From NCBI RefSeq assembly GCF_025403485.1, contig NZ_CP099966.1, positions 2,790,001 through 2,854,000 of the forward strand: 64,000 nt of DNA. Direction: 5' to 3'. The translations under genes and the position numbers were made by a program. Within the stretch, counting starts at the first letter, position 1; each line of letters opens with the position of its first letter. Under the pieces are notes generated by a model. That model was not told the origin of the DNA. It saw nothing but the letters and a program-made list of their open reading frames with translations, and searched no databases. Positions 9,750 through 19,283 of the stretch are shown piece after piece. Source of the stretch: Chryseobacterium paludis (GTDB lineage Bacteria; Bacteroidota; Bacteroidia; Flavobacteriales; Weeksellaceae).

Positions 9750-10329
9750 TATAGATTTTAAAAACATCTGGCAAAAACAAAAGGTCAGTGAGCCCAATTT
9801 TGAAGATTTGCTACGAAAATTAAAACAGTTTAAAAATAAAAGTTTGCGGAAATTGATCATTACAAACATTTTATTACTGTTGACAAGTGTCGGTATTGGC
9901 TTGATCTGGTATCATTATCAACCCCAGATGATCACTACAAAAATTGGAATTGTTCTTATTATTTTGGCTATGGCTATTTATCTATTTGCTTATAATAAAC
10001 TATTTTCACTTTTCTATGTAACTGACAGCACGCAAACGAACAGCGAATATTTACAAAGTCTTTATGTACTGAAAAGCAAACAGGGATTTATGCAAACAAC
10101 GATGATGAATCTGTATTTCATCATGTTATCGACCGGAATATGCTTATATATGTATGAATATGCTTCACGAATGACTATTTTCATGGCTGTTTTCGCTTAT
10201 GGGGTTACCTTGATCTGGATAGGATTTAACTGGTTTTATGTAAGACCAAAGACTATAAAAAAACAACAGACCCAACTTAACGAATTAATTAAAAAATTTG
10301 AAGATATCAACAAACAACTAAAAGACTAA
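9736..10329 (+). CDS. Four-helix membrane protein, possible anti-sigma factor
   Basis: The 197-residue protein begins with about 35 cytoplasmic residues (NIDFKNIWQKQKVSEPNFED), followed by four membrane helices near 36-57, 67-93, 118-140 and 145-168, and a charged coiled tail. It overlaps the ECF sigma gene by 14 bases, the usual place for an anti-sigma factor. I see no zinc-binding HxxxCxxC motif, so if it holds the sigma factor it does so through an unrelated N-terminal segment. The family is common in Flavobacteriia as an uncharacterised membrane protein. The anti-sigma role is inferred. Confidence 0.65.
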   Translation: MEPTNIDFKNIWQKQKVSEPNFEDLLRKLKQFKNKSLRKLIITNILLLLTSVGIGLIWYHYQPQMITTKIGIVLIILAMAIYLFAYNKLFSLFYVTDSTQTNSEYLQSLYVLKSKQGFMQTTMMNLYFIMLSTGICLYMYEYASRMTIFMAVFAYGVTLIWIGFNWFYVRPKTIKKQQTQLNELIKKFEDINKQLKD

Positions 10330-10402
10330 AAATAGTTTGATTAAAATATTTTCTTTCATGATGTCTTTTGTAATTTAGTCCCTGCTAAAAACATCATTAC
10401 TT

Positions 10403-11017
10403 ATGGGCTCGCCAACGAATAAAAATCACTGGGACACAGTATATGAAACTAAAAACCCTGATCAAGTAAGCTGGACGCAGGAAAGACCTGAAACTTCACT
10501 CAACTTTATTGCTTCTTTTGGACTTGGAAAAGATGCTAGAATAATTGACATTGGCGGTGGCGACAGTAACCTTATTGACTGTTTACTTGATGAGGGATAT
10601 CAGGATATTACTTTACTTGACATTTCTGAAAAAGCATTGGAAAAAGTAAAAATCAGATTGGGAGACAGAGCAAAAAAAGTAACATTTATTGCGACAGATA
10701 TAACAGAATTCAAGCCAGATCATCACTATGACATTTGGCATGACAGAGCTACTTTTCATTTTTTAACGGAACAAGAACAAATTTTGAAATACCTCAGCAT
10801 TACAGAAAAAAATGTAAAAGGATTTTTAATATTGGGTACTTTTTCAAAAAATGGACCGACAAAATGCAGTGGATTGGAAATTAAGCAATATGATGAAGAA
10901 TCTATGACAGGACAATTTGAAACTCATTTTGAAAAAATAGAATGTACTTCAATAGATCATACTACTCCTTTCAATACGATTCAAAATTTCACATTTTGTA
11001 GTTTTAAAAAACAATAG
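10403..11017 (+). CDS. Class I SAM-dependent methyltransferase
   Basis: The 204-residue protein opens with HWDTVYETKNPDQVSWTQ, typical of a small methyltransferase family. SAM-binding motif I is ARIIDIGGGDSNLIDCLL (about 50-67), followed by the acidic end of strand 2 in ITLLDISEKAL and motif IV HYDIWHDRATFHFL. The substrate is unknown. It has no signal peptide and looks like a single cytoplasmic gene. Confidence 0.85.
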   Translation: MGSPTNKNHWDTVYETKNPDQVSWTQERPETSLNFIASFGLGKDARIIDIGGGDSNLIDCLLDEGYQDITLLDISEKALEKVKIRLGDRAKKVTFIATDITEFKPDHHYDIWHDRATFHFLTEQEQILKYLSITEKNVKGFLILGTFSKNGPTKCSGLEIKQYDEESMTGQFETHFEKIECTSIDHTTPFNTIQNFTFCSFKKQ

Positions 11018-11077
11018 CAGGACACATTTCGTTATAATGTTTCTCGTTCTCGCTATTTTTCAAGTAATATAATCAAA

Positions 11078-13441
11078 ATGAAAAATTTTCTTCTTGTCTT
11101 TTTTTTATCTGTATTTTCTTTGTTTTCTGCTCAGGATTCGATAAAAGCCCCAACACCTATTACAAAAGATACAAAATTCGGACTAGCACTCAGTGGGGGT
11201 GGCGCCAAGGGATTTGCACATCTAGGAATATTAAAAACGATAGATTCACTCGGTATAAAAGTAGATTATATTACCGGAACCAGTATGGGTGGAATTCTTG
11301 GTGGGCTTTATGCAATGGGATACAATGGAGATCAGTTAAAAAAAATGGTGTATGGCATGAACTGGAAAAGGATTCTAAGTAATAAAATTCCATATAACCA
11401 GGTCAATATAAGTGAAAAAGATGAGTACAATAAATATATCCTTGAATTTCCTGTTAATGATGGGCGCCCTTCTTTGCCAAGTTCTTATATAGAAGGTCAG
11501 TACATGAGTGAAGTACTTAATACGCTTACCTTTCCTGCAAAACATATCAATGACTTCAGCAAACTACGTATTCCTGTAGAGCTTACCTCATCGGACATTG
11601 TAAATGGAGGATTGGTTATGCAGAAAAAAGGGTCTCTCGCATTGGCTATACGTTCTACATTGGCTATACCCGCAGCTTTTGCGCCCGTTTATATTGATGG
11701 AAAACTTCTTGTAGATGGAGGACTTGATCGAAATTTTCCCGTAAAGGAAGTAAAAGATATGGGCGCTGATTATATTATCGGTGGTTACACGGGATTCAGG
11801 CTTTTCACAAAAGAAGAAATCAAGAACCCAATGAAAATGATCTATCAGACTCACGCATTTCATTCTGTTCAGGACTTCAATGAACAAAAGAAAACCTCTG
11901 ATATCCTCGTCGATTTTGTAACACCGCTTAATGATTATACCACCAAGGATTTCAGAAAATATAAAGAGATCATTAAAATAGGTGAACAGGAAGCTAAAAG
12001 ACATCTTCCTGAATTTGTAGCCCTTGCCAATGAACAGCGAAGACTGGGAATTATTTATGATCATCAGCTTATCGAAGAGGTAAAAAAGCCAACTATACAA
12101 TTTACATATAGTGAAGACAATGGTACACCAATCACTAATCTATCAGAAATTGAAGCAATAAAAAGCCTGATGGGATTAAAGGAAGGCATATATTATGATG
12201 CAAAAACAATTAATGCAGCAATTGACAGAGTTTTTGGAGTGCGACAGTATGATAGGGTTTATTATACCTATACCGATTCTGAAAATGGATTAATTATGAA
12301 TATTTTCGTAAAAAGATCGGCTCCCAGCAACCTAAAATTAGCCCTTCATTACGATAATGAACAATCTGTAGGGATTATATTAAATTACACTTACCGTGAT
12401 TATGCGGAAGGAAAATTTCGAGCATTGGCTACCGTTGATATTTCAGAACGTTTTAAAGCACGCTTACAGTTTCAGAAGTTTCTGGATACTGATTATCACT
12501 GGTGGGTAAGTATGGAAGGGAATATTTCATTTTTAAAAAGTAATGATCTCCTGCTAAGATTTTCTGATAACAATGACGCAGAGAATAATTTGTTTTTTCC
12601 AAATTATATTTATAGAAACATCAAGGCTAATACAGCCATAAATTATTCTATCCATCCAAATACAATGGCTTCATTTGGATTAGAGTTCAATGCAGAAAAG
12701 CTGAACAGATCTGTCGACAGAATTAGTCAGACCTTTACCGATTTATACAGCAAAAAAGTCTACTATCACACCAACCTCGATCTATTCTTTAAATTTAATC
12801 AAAACAGTTTTAATACAAGGTATTATCCAACCTCAGGAAATAATTTACAGTTTATTACAAAATACTATTTCGGAGATCAGCACGATTTATACGATCTAAA
12901 GGAAATACAGCCGCAATTATATGAATATTTAAACCCGGGAACTGATGGATATTATAAACCAAAGAATCTTATTACTTTAACCCTTAATGAGAATTATATC
13001 ATTCCCATCAATAAAAAGGTATCTGTAAAGGCAAGTGCTTTTTTAGGAACCAATTTTTCACCTCAGACTTTAGGATCTTCAGAAGGTATGCCTTACCTAT
13101 TTCTTAACCAGAAATTTAACCTTGGTGGAAGTGAATTTAATTTTGATGGTATGAGTCCCGAATTTAATGGTTTCAGACAAAAAGAGGTTCCCATAAATTC
13201 TGTTGCGAAAGTTGGACTAGAAGTTCAATATAGATTTTACCATAAGTTATATCTTACCCCTTCTTTTCATTATGCAGCGATTAGTGATGAGCTTTCTCCT
13301 TTTAAAAGTAATGCCAAGCTAATTGGTTATGGACTAAACCTTGGTTATGAATCTATTTTAGGACCTATTAACTTCAATATATCAAGAAATGATGCTCTTA
13401 ATTTCTGGAGGGCTTATTTCAGTATTGGTTTTAAATTCTAA
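11078..13441 (+). CDS. Patatin-like phospholipase fused to an Omp85-type barrel
   Basis: The 787-residue protein has a signal peptide (cleavage near SLFSAQD). The patatin domain at about 33-310 has the oxyanion loop LSGGGAKGFAHLG, nucleophile S69 in GTSMGG and catalytic D213 in LLVDGGLDRNF. A POTRA-like segment follows at about 330-420, and the remainder is a 16-strand type outer-membrane barrel (SVGIILNYTYRDY, ending AYFSIGFKF). This layout matches PlpD-like type Vd autotransporters, where the phospholipase is tethered to or passed through the outer membrane. It likely acts on phospholipids at the periplasmic or cell-surface face. All catalytic residues are present. Confidence 0.9.
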   Translation: MKNFLLVFFLSVFSLFSAQDSIKAPTPITKDTKFGLALSGGGAKGFAHLGILKTIDSLGIKVDYITGTSMGGILGGLYAMGYNGDQLKKMVYGMNWKRILSNKIPYNQVNISEKDEYNKYILEFPVNDGRPSLPSSYIEGQYMSEVLNTLTFPAKHINDFSKLRIPVELTSSDIVNGGLVMQKKGSLALAIRSTLAIPAAFAPVYIDGKLLVDGGLDRNFPVKEVKDMGADYIIGGYTGFRLFTKEEIKNPMKMIYQTHAFHSVQDFNEQKKTSDILVDFVTPLNDYTTKDFRKYKEIIKIGEQEAKRHLPEFVALANEQRRLGIIYDHQLIEEVKKPTIQFTYSEDNGTPITNLSEIEAIKSLMGLKEGIYYDAKTINAAIDRVFGVRQYDRVYYTYTDSENGLIMNIFVKRSAPSNLKLALHYDNEQSVGIILNYTYRDYAEGKFRALATVDISERFKARLQFQKFLDTDYHWWVSMEGNISFLKSNDLLLRFSDNNDAENNLFFPNYIYRNIKANTAINYSIHPNTMASFGLEFNAEKLNRSVDRISQTFTDLYSKKVYYHTNLDLFFKFNQNSFNTRYYPTSGNNLQFITKYYFGDQHDLYDLKEIQPQLYEYLNPGTDGYYKPKNLITLTLNENYIIPINKKVSVKASAFLGTNFSPQTLGSSEGMPYLFLNQKFNLGGSEFNFDGMSPEFNGFRQKEVPINSVAKVGLEVQYRFYHKLYLTPSFHYAAISDELSPFKSNAKLIGYGLNLGYESILGPINFNISRNDALNFWRAYFSIGFKF

Positions 13442-13463
13442 TTTTCACCTTAGCAATTAAAAA

Positions 13464-14153
13464 ATGAAATTAAAGAAGATCGGATTGGTAGGCGGAATCA
13501 GTTGGGTATCCACCTTAGATTATTATACATTCATTAATGAGGGAATCAATAATAAGTTGGGTGGATTAAACTTTGCCGAATGCATCATTTACTCATTGAA
13601 CTTTGGGGATATTCAGGAAAAAACCTGGGAAAATTCTTATGAACTTCTGCTTAATGCCTGCGAAAGCCTAAAGAAAAGCGGTGCTGAAGCAATTGTTTTA
13701 TGTGCTAATACAGCCCATTTATTTGCTGATAAATTAGAAGAACAGATTCAACTGCCATTCATAAACATCATCTCTGAAACTGCAAAATCTATTAATAAAG
13801 CTGGCTTGAAAACCATAGGACTTTTAGGCACCAAATTCACGATGGAAATGGATTTTTACAGCACTAAATTAGAAAGCTTTGGAATACAGGTACTGACCCC
13901 TGAAACACAAGAAGTGCGAGACTATATTCAACATACCGTAAAGGAAGAATTGGGAAGAGGAATTGTAAACCATCATACTAAAGAAAAATATCTGGAGATC
14001 ATCCAGGATCTGATTAAAAGAGGTGCCGAAGGAATTATTTTAGGCTGTACAGAAATTCCTTTACTTCTTAACCAAAATGATTTTTCAATCCCTGTTTTTG
14101 ACACTACAAAAATTCATTCTGAAGCCATTATTGAATATGCAATATCTTCCTAA
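13464..14153 (+). CDS. Aspartate/glutamate racemase family protein
   Basis: The 229-residue protein begins KKIGLVGGISWVSTLDYYTFINE. The two catalytic cysteines of the family are visible: AIVLCANTAHLFAD in the first half and GIILGCTEIPLLL in the second, each in a pseudo-symmetric domain. Length fits the 230-residue family. The reaction is probably cofactor-independent racemization of aspartate or a similar acid; the exact substrate is not shown. It lies 22 bases after the patatin gene on the same strand and may be cotranscribed. Confidence 0.88.
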   Translation: MKLKKIGLVGGISWVSTLDYYTFINEGINNKLGGLNFAECIIYSLNFGDIQEKTWENSYELLLNACESLKKSGAEAIVLCANTAHLFADKLEEQIQLPFINIISETAKSINKAGLKTIGLLGTKFTMEMDFYSTKLESFGIQVLTPETQEVRDYIQHTVKEELGRGIVNHHTKEKYLEIIQDLIKRGAEGIILGCTEIPLLLNQNDFSIPVFDTTKIHSEAIIEYAISS

Positions 14154-14206
14154 TATCACCTATTAGGCACTTCAGAGGGCTTTTAAATTATTTCCCATAG
14201 TATTGA

Positions 14207-14214
14207 TATTTTTG
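14207..14214 (+). promoter_or_regulatory. -7 box TATTTTTG upstream of metalloprotease gene
   Basis: It matches the Bacteroidota -7 consensus TAnnTTTG, about 44 bases before the start codon. The -33 partner is weak (TTTT rather than TTTG), so the call is tentative. Confidence 0.4.
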
Positions 14215-14258
14215 TTTAATTTTAATAATATTTTATTAACACCATTAACAAATATATT

Positions 14259-16040
14259 ATGAAAAAACTATTATTCTCTGTTATTCTTGGTTTCTCGTGC
14301 ACTACTTTTTATGCACAGAAAACCGAGTTAGTAGAATGCGGAACCGATGAATTAATGCGAAAACATTATCAGAGATTTCCGGAAGAAAAAGCCAGAGACG
14401 ATGCTTTTAATTTAGAATTATCAAAACTGATCAAAAGTGGAAAACTAGCATCAACTATCGACAAAAATCAAGTCTATGAAATTCCTATCGTAGTTCATGT
14501 CGTAGGCGACGGAAGTGCTATAGGTACGGTAAACAACAAATCCGATGCTGATATTATTGCTTGGGTAAATTACACGAACGGTGTTTTCGCAGGAAATTCC
14601 TCCAGCGGTATGTCACCTTCCAGCGCTATATTGCCTGTAAAGTTTGTTTTTGCTAAAATCAGCCCCAGTTGTGCAACAACGAATGGAATCAACAGGATCA
14701 ACGCATCAAATCTCCCTAAGTATGTAAGTGGCGGCGTAAATAATGACAATACCACCAATGCCGTAACTGCATCTGAAATTACAGCCATGGGAATGTGGGA
14801 TACCAGCAAATATTACAATATCTACGTCGTTAAAAAATTAGCATCCAACTCTGGAACTCTTAATGGTTTTGCCTATTATCCTGGCGGAAGCAATGATTAT
14901 GCATTTATGTCCACCAGTGCATCTGCTGTTAATGCCCAAACATTGGCACATGAATTTGGACACGCCCTAGGACTTCGCCACACTCATGAAGGCTTTAATG
15001 ACTCCACTGGCGCATGTCCCACCAATACAGATTGTACATTACAGGGAGACCTGGTATGTGATACAGAACCTATGAAGAGCCTCTATCATTCTTCTGTTCC
15101 TTTTACGTGTCAGACAGGGCAGATCAATCCTTGTACAAGTCTAACCTATGCAGGAGGTGAAAGAAATGTAATGTCTTATACTTTCTGTTTCAGGGATTTA
15201 TTTACCAACGGCCAATCTGACAGGGCAACAGCACAGCTTTTACAATACAGACAATCACTTATAAATTCTCCTGTAGGTAATGCAACTCCTCCTAACAACA
15301 CGGTATCTTTAACAACAGCTTGTATACCGACAACCATTACCAATCCAGGAAATTTCAATATCGGAATTACATCCGTTAAGTTTGGAAGCATTAATAATTA
15401 TTCAACCAATTTTAAGGCCGTATCTAACAATTTCTATGAAAATTTCACAGGAAATTATTGCTTAGGCGCATCAAAAACATCCATACCTTCAGGCTCTCCA
15501 ACAACCCTCACGATTGCTCCCGGAGCAAATAACCCACATATAATTAAAGCATACATCGATTATAATAATGATGGCCAGTTCAATGAAACAACAGAATTGG
15601 TTCTTAACCAGAGTAATATAGCAAGTGGAACTACTGCGACCGCAGCTGTTACTCCACCATCGAACGCTGTCGTTAATAAAGCTTTAAGAATGCGTGTGAT
15701 CGGTGAATATAATGGTACTGCGGTGACTTCATGTTATACCCCAAAATATGGACAAGTGGAAGATTATTCAGTTATTATTCAGCCCCGAACTTTATCCACT
15801 AAAAATAATATGATTGAAAACAGGACAACTATTTCCCAGATAGAAAATACAGTCCAAATAAACAGTGATATAAAAATTGTTTCACTCACCATCTATGATT
15901 CTTCAGGAAGAATGCTGATCAACCAAACCAACATCAGATCAACTGAAGTAACGGTTCCAATTAATGCTAAAAATGTTGTCGTTATAGTACGTGCAACACT
16001 GGAAAATGGAAAAGTGATCACCCAAAAATTAAGATTCTAA
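14259..16040 (+). CDS. Secreted M43-type zinc metalloprotease with GEVED domain and T9SS tail
   Basis: The 593-residue protein has a signal peptide (cleavage after TTFYAQ). The protease domain carries the metzincin site HEFGHALGLRH (H231, H235, H241 as zinc ligands, E232 catalytic) and a Met-turn in NVMSYTFC, as in the pappalysin/M43 family. A GEVED domain follows at about 390-500 (KAYIDYNNDGQFNET ... YGQVEDYSV). The last 80 residues form a type A T9SS sorting domain. It is therefore exported by type IX secretion and released or anchored at the surface. The substrate is not shown; relatives degrade proteins for nutrition or host attack. Confidence 0.92.
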   Translation: MKKLLFSVILGFSCTTFYAQKTELVECGTDELMRKHYQRFPEEKARDDAFNLELSKLIKSGKLASTIDKNQVYEIPIVVHVVGDGSAIGTVNNKSDADIIAWVNYTNGVFAGNSSSGMSPSSAILPVKFVFAKISPSCATTNGINRINASNLPKYVSGGVNNDNTTNAVTASEITAMGMWDTSKYYNIYVVKKLASNSGTLNGFAYYPGGSNDYAFMSTSASAVNAQTLAHEFGHALGLRHTHEGFNDSTGACPTNTDCTLQGDLVCDTEPMKSLYHSSVPFTCQTGQINPCTSLTYAGGERNVMSYTFCFRDLFTNGQSDRATAQLLQYRQSLINSPVGNATPPNNTVSLTTACIPTTITNPGNFNIGITSVKFGSINNYSTNFKAVSNNFYENFTGNYCLGASKTSIPSGSPTTLTIAPGANNPHIIKAYIDYNNDGQFNETTELVLNQSNIASGTTATAAVTPPSNAVVNKALRMRVIGEYNGTAVTSCYTPKYGQVEDYSVIIQPRTLSTKNNMIENRTTISQIENTVQINSDIKIVSLTIYDSSGRMLINQTNIRSTEVTVPINAKNVVVIVRATLENGKVITQKLRF

Positions 16041-16050
16041 AAACACAAAA

Positions 16051-16079
16051 AAAAGAGAGCTGGTTTTCAGCTCTCTTTT
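16051..16079. terminator. Terminator between convergent metalloprotease and ABC genes
   Basis: A 12-base stem (AAAAGAGAGCTG / CAGCTCTCTTTT) has A and T tracts on its two sides, so it can work in both directions. Confidence 0.85.
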
Positions 16080-16103
16080 TATATCTATTAAATTCTATTT
16101 ATT

Positions 16104-17867
16104 TTATTTTGAAGCTTCACTCTCTGCTTCCATTTCAACCTCATGTCTCAGCTGAGCTTTATACAAAGTAGAATAATATCCATTTTTATTAAGCAATTCC
16201 ATATGCTTTCCCTCCTCAACAATTTTACCATGCTCCATGACAATGATCTTATCTGCTTTCTCAATTGTTGAAAGCCTGTGGGCAATGATAATAGAAGTTC
16301 TGTTTTTGGTAATTTTTTCGGTTGCCCTTTGAATCAGCTTCTCACTTTCATGGTCAATAGAAGATGTAGCTTCATCAAGGATAAGAATTTTGGGATCTGA
16401 TAAATAAGCCCTTAAGAAAGACAACAACTGTCTCTGACCTAAAGATATCGATGAACCTCTTTCACTTACTACATAATCATATCCACCCGGAAGCTGCTGA
16501 ATAAATTCATCTACTTCAATCTCTTTAGCACCTGCTTTTATTTTTTCTAATGTAACAGAATCATCTCCGAATGCAAGGTTTTCAAAGATACTTCCGTGGA
16601 ATAAGAAAACATCCTGCAATACCACCCCTATATGACTTCTTAGATTATATAGCTCATAATCTTTAAGTTCCACATCATCAATAAAAATTTCCCCGGAATT
16701 AATATCATATAGTCTTGTGATCAAACTGATGATCGTAGATTTTCCAGCTCCAGTAGCTCCCACAATCGCTACAGTTTCTCCAGGATTTACTTTAAAATTT
16801 ATTCCTTTTAAAACTTCCTGTTTCTCATCATAGGCAAAACGAACATCTTTAAACTCGATTTTACCATCAAAATGATCTTTCTTAATAGTACCATGATTAG
16901 GCATTGCATAATCTTCATCCATTACCCCCAAAACCCTTTCTGCTCCAACAATTCCACGTTGAATATTATTAAAACGATCCGCTATTTGTCGCAACGGACG
17001 AATCAACATTGAGATATATTGAATAAACGCAATAACTACCCCTGCACTAATTGTAATGTATCCACCATAAAAAAGAATGAATCCGATAAATAATGAAGAA
17101 ATAAGTTCTACTACAGGAAAGAATAATGAGAAAATGAAAACAGTTTTCAATAAAGCGCCTTTCAGCGTAATATTGATATCATCAAATTTTTTGAATTCTG
17201 CTTGCTGCCTGTTGAAAACCTGAATAATGGGCATCCCTGCTAATCTTTCCTGAACAAAAGAGTTTTGGTTCGCTGTCCATGTTCTTTCATCTCCAAAAGC
17301 TTTTTTCAGTCTCTTTTGAAAGAATCTCGTGATCAAAACCATTAAAGGGAGAATTGCAAGGGTAATATAACTCAAATGAACATTGGTACTGAACATCATC
17401 ACCAATACAAATACAATTCTCAGTATATCTCCAAAAACCATCAGGAAACCATCTGTATATACAGTAGCAATGGTTTCAACATCACCAACAGCACGTGTTA
17501 CCAATTGCCCAATTGGAGTTTTATCAAAAAATGATGTCCTGAAATAGATAAGTTTAGCATACAGCCTTTCTCTTATATCCCTGATTACATTCTGAGAAAT
17601 ATAGTTGGAGAAATACACCAAAAAGAAATTTAAAACAGTTTCAGCAAAAACCAATCCCACTAAAATGTAGATATGCTTCATCATTAAAGCTTTATCCTGC
17701 AGTTTCGTGATATCGTTATCTACAACCTGCATTGTAAGATAAGGTCTGTAAGTAGAAACTATTGATAGTATAATAGAAATTATTAGGGTAAGGATAAACC
17801 AAGAACGAAATTTCATTCCGATAAAGAAGAGCCTTTTAATAATTCCCCAGGTATCTTGTTTTTTCAT
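16104..17867 (-). CDS. ABC exporter, membrane and ATPase domains fused (MsbA-like)
   Basis: The 587-residue half-transporter has six membrane helices in residues about 20-310 and an ATPase domain in about 335-575. The ATPase shows Walker A (VGATGAGKST), the Q loop (VVLQDVFLF), a signature helix in the form SISLGQRQ, Walker B (KILILDEATSSID) and the H-loop IIIAHRLSTI. It acts as a homo- or heterodimer in the inner membrane and exports lipids or drugs; the substrate cannot be told. It is a single gene facing the metalloprotease. Confidence 0.92.
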   Translation of the reverse strand: MKKQDTWGIIKRLFFIGMKFRSWFILTLIISIILSIVSTYRPYLTMQVVDNDITKLQDKALMMKHIYILVGLVFAETVLNFFLVYFSNYISQNVIRDIRERLYAKLIYFRTSFFDKTPIGQLVTRAVGDVETIATVYTDGFLMVFGDILRIVFVLVMMFSTNVHLSYITLAILPLMVLITRFFQKRLKKAFGDERTWTANQNSFVQERLAGMPIIQVFNRQQAEFKKFDDINITLKGALLKTVFIFSLFFPVVELISSLFIGFILFYGGYITISAGVVIAFIQYISMLIRPLRQIADRFNNIQRGIVGAERVLGVMDEDYAMPNHGTIKKDHFDGKIEFKDVRFAYDEKQEVLKGINFKVNPGETVAIVGATGAGKSTIISLITRLYDINSGEIFIDDVELKDYELYNLRSHIGVVLQDVFLFHGSIFENLAFGDDSVTLEKIKAGAKEIEVDEFIQQLPGGYDYVVSERGSSISLGQRQLLSFLRAYLSDPKILILDEATSSIDHESEKLIQRATEKITKNRTSIIIAHRLSTIEKADKIIVMEHGKIVEEGKHMELLNKNGYYSTLYKAQLRHEVEMEAESEASK

Positions 17868-18074
17868 TGTACAAATTGAAGAAAGAATTCAATTAAATTC
17901 TTTGCAAAAATAACACTTTATAATTTGAAAGCGGGAACAACTTATTCAAATAGTAATAGAAAATTTCTGATATCTATTATTTAAAATATGAATATCCTGT
18001 CATTACATATTCCTCATTTTCAACCCAAATATCCATCACACATACGATGGATAAATACAATAACAGATAAGTAT

Positions 18075-18419
18075 TTATATATTTTCTTTAATGCCTATTT
18101 CTTCAATCTCTAAACTAGGTTTCTTCATAACTTCTTTCTTAAACTTTTTTTCAAGAAGTTGATAAATACCCCAGACCGCAACTATAGCAAATATCCAGCT
18201 TATAACATTAACCAGTGTAAAACCACTATAGTTATTATCTTCCAGAGAACCGGGATTCGTAATCGCAGTATAAACGCCGTAGCATAAAAGAAACACTACC
18301 TGAAATCCCAAGTAGATACCAATCGCCAAAAGCCCAAAATGCCATTTTGTTTTTCCAAATTTCTCGGCCAGCCCCGCGTAATATCTATAAGCTCCTATCA
18401 GAATAAAAATTGACATCAT
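18075..18419 (-). CDS. Small membrane protein
   Basis: This 114-residue protein has three hydrophobic helices (about 1-15, 26-52 and 70-88) and a charged tail (KKFKKEVMKKPSLEIEEIG). I do not recognise a domain. It lies 23 bases downstream of truA on the same strand and is probably cotranscribed with it. Confidence 0.65.
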   Translation of the reverse strand: MMSIFILIGAYRYYAGLAEKFGKTKWHFGLLAIGIYLGFQVVFLLCYGVYTAITNPGSLEDNNYSGFTLVNVISWIFAIVAVWGIYQLLEKKFKKEVMKKPSLEIEEIGIKENI

Positions 18420-18442
18420 AGTTATTATTTTTTAGTTTTATT

Positions 18443-19174
18443 TTAAAATTCGTAGCCTACATCAACAAGAAAGAGACCCTGAGCCGGAGCAGAAGTTCCA
18501 GCAGAATTACGGTTTTTATCTTCAATAACTTTTCTTAAATCTTCGGGTTTTATTTTTCCGGCACCAATCTCTACCATTGTTCCAACAATTGCCCGTACCA
18601 TATTTCTGAGAAAACGATTGGCAGAAACAGTAAACTTTAATTCATTCCCGTTTTGCTCCCATTCTGCTTTATACATTTTGCAGATATTGGTTTTATTATC
18701 TGTTTTCAATTTAGCAAAACTTGTAAAATCTTCGTATTCAAATAAAATTTTACAAGCTTCATTCATCGCCTCCACATTTAAAGATCTTCTCCACATCTGC
18801 CATGCAGAATCTATTGTAAAAGGATTTTTTTCCAAAGAAATATAATACTCATAAGTTCTATAAGTAGCATCAAATCGCGCATGGAAATCATCTTTTACCG
18901 GAAAAATTCTTTTAATGGAAATATCTGGTGGAAGAAAGCTGTTTAGTTTATGGGAAAGCTGATCATTTAAAACTTCTTCAGTATCAAAATGAGCAAACAT
19001 TTTTTTAGCGTGAACACCAGTATCCGTTCTTCCGGCACCCGTCATTTTAATTTCTTCCCTTAAAATTGTGGAAAGTGCTTTTTCTAATTCTTCCTGTACA
19101 GAATTAGCATCCGGCTGGATCTGATAACCGAAATAATTTTTCCCGTTGTAAGAAAACTCTATAAAGTACCTCAA
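18443..19174 (-). CDS. truA: tRNA pseudouridine synthase A
   Basis: TruA makes pseudouridine at positions 38-40 of the tRNA anticodon stem. The catalytic Asp lies in the family motif GAGRTDTGVHAKK. Other matches are RYFIEFSYNGKNYFGYQ at the N-terminus and FLRNMVRAIVGTM near the C-terminus. I place the start at the TTG at 19172-19174, because family members begin at RYF and a -7 promoter box (19193-19200) lies only 18 bases upstream, inside the extra frame. An ATG at 19234 would add 20 residues (MTFQQIFNK...) with no family counterpart. From the TTG the protein is 243 residues, normal for TruA. Confidence 0.9.
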   Translation of the reverse strand: MRYFIEFSYNGKNYFGYQIQPDANSVQEELEKALSTILREEIKMTGAGRTDTGVHAKKMFAHFDTEEVLNDQLSHKLNSFLPPDISIKRIFPVKDDFHARFDATYRTYEYYISLEKNPFTIDSAWQMWRRSLNVEAMNEACKILFEYEDFTSFAKLKTDNKTNICKMYKAEWEQNGNELKFTVSANRFLRNMVRAIVGTMVEIGAGKIKPEDLRKVIEDKNRNSAGTSAPAQGLFLVDVGYEF

Positions 19175-19192
19175 TGTAATAGAATAACTCCA

Positions 19193-19200
19193 CAAAAATA
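19193..19200 (-). promoter_or_regulatory. -7 box TATTTTTG, truA
   Basis: The box matches the Bacteroidota TAnnTTTG consensus on the minus strand. A transcript from here would begin about 14 bases before the TTG start and would exclude the upstream ATG at 19234. No clear TTTG is seen at -33. Confidence 0.45.
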
Positions 19201-19268
19201 CTTTAATTTTATTAAATATTTGTTGAAAAGTCATTGAGAATATTAAACAAAATCCTCTTGAAAATTAC

Positions 19269-19276
19269 TATTTTTG
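19269..19276 (+). promoter_or_regulatory. -7 box TATTTTTG, lpxK
   Basis: It matches TAnnTTTG and ends only 7 bases before the lpxK ATG, so the transcript would have almost no leader. The -33 element is not evident. Confidence 0.45.
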
Positions 19277-19283
19277 CAATCGT

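Noticed and set aside
11588..12100. 170-codon open frame on the minus strand inside the patatin-like gene
   Set aside because: It is antisense to a gene with all catalytic residues, and its translation has no domain, signal peptide or sensible composition.
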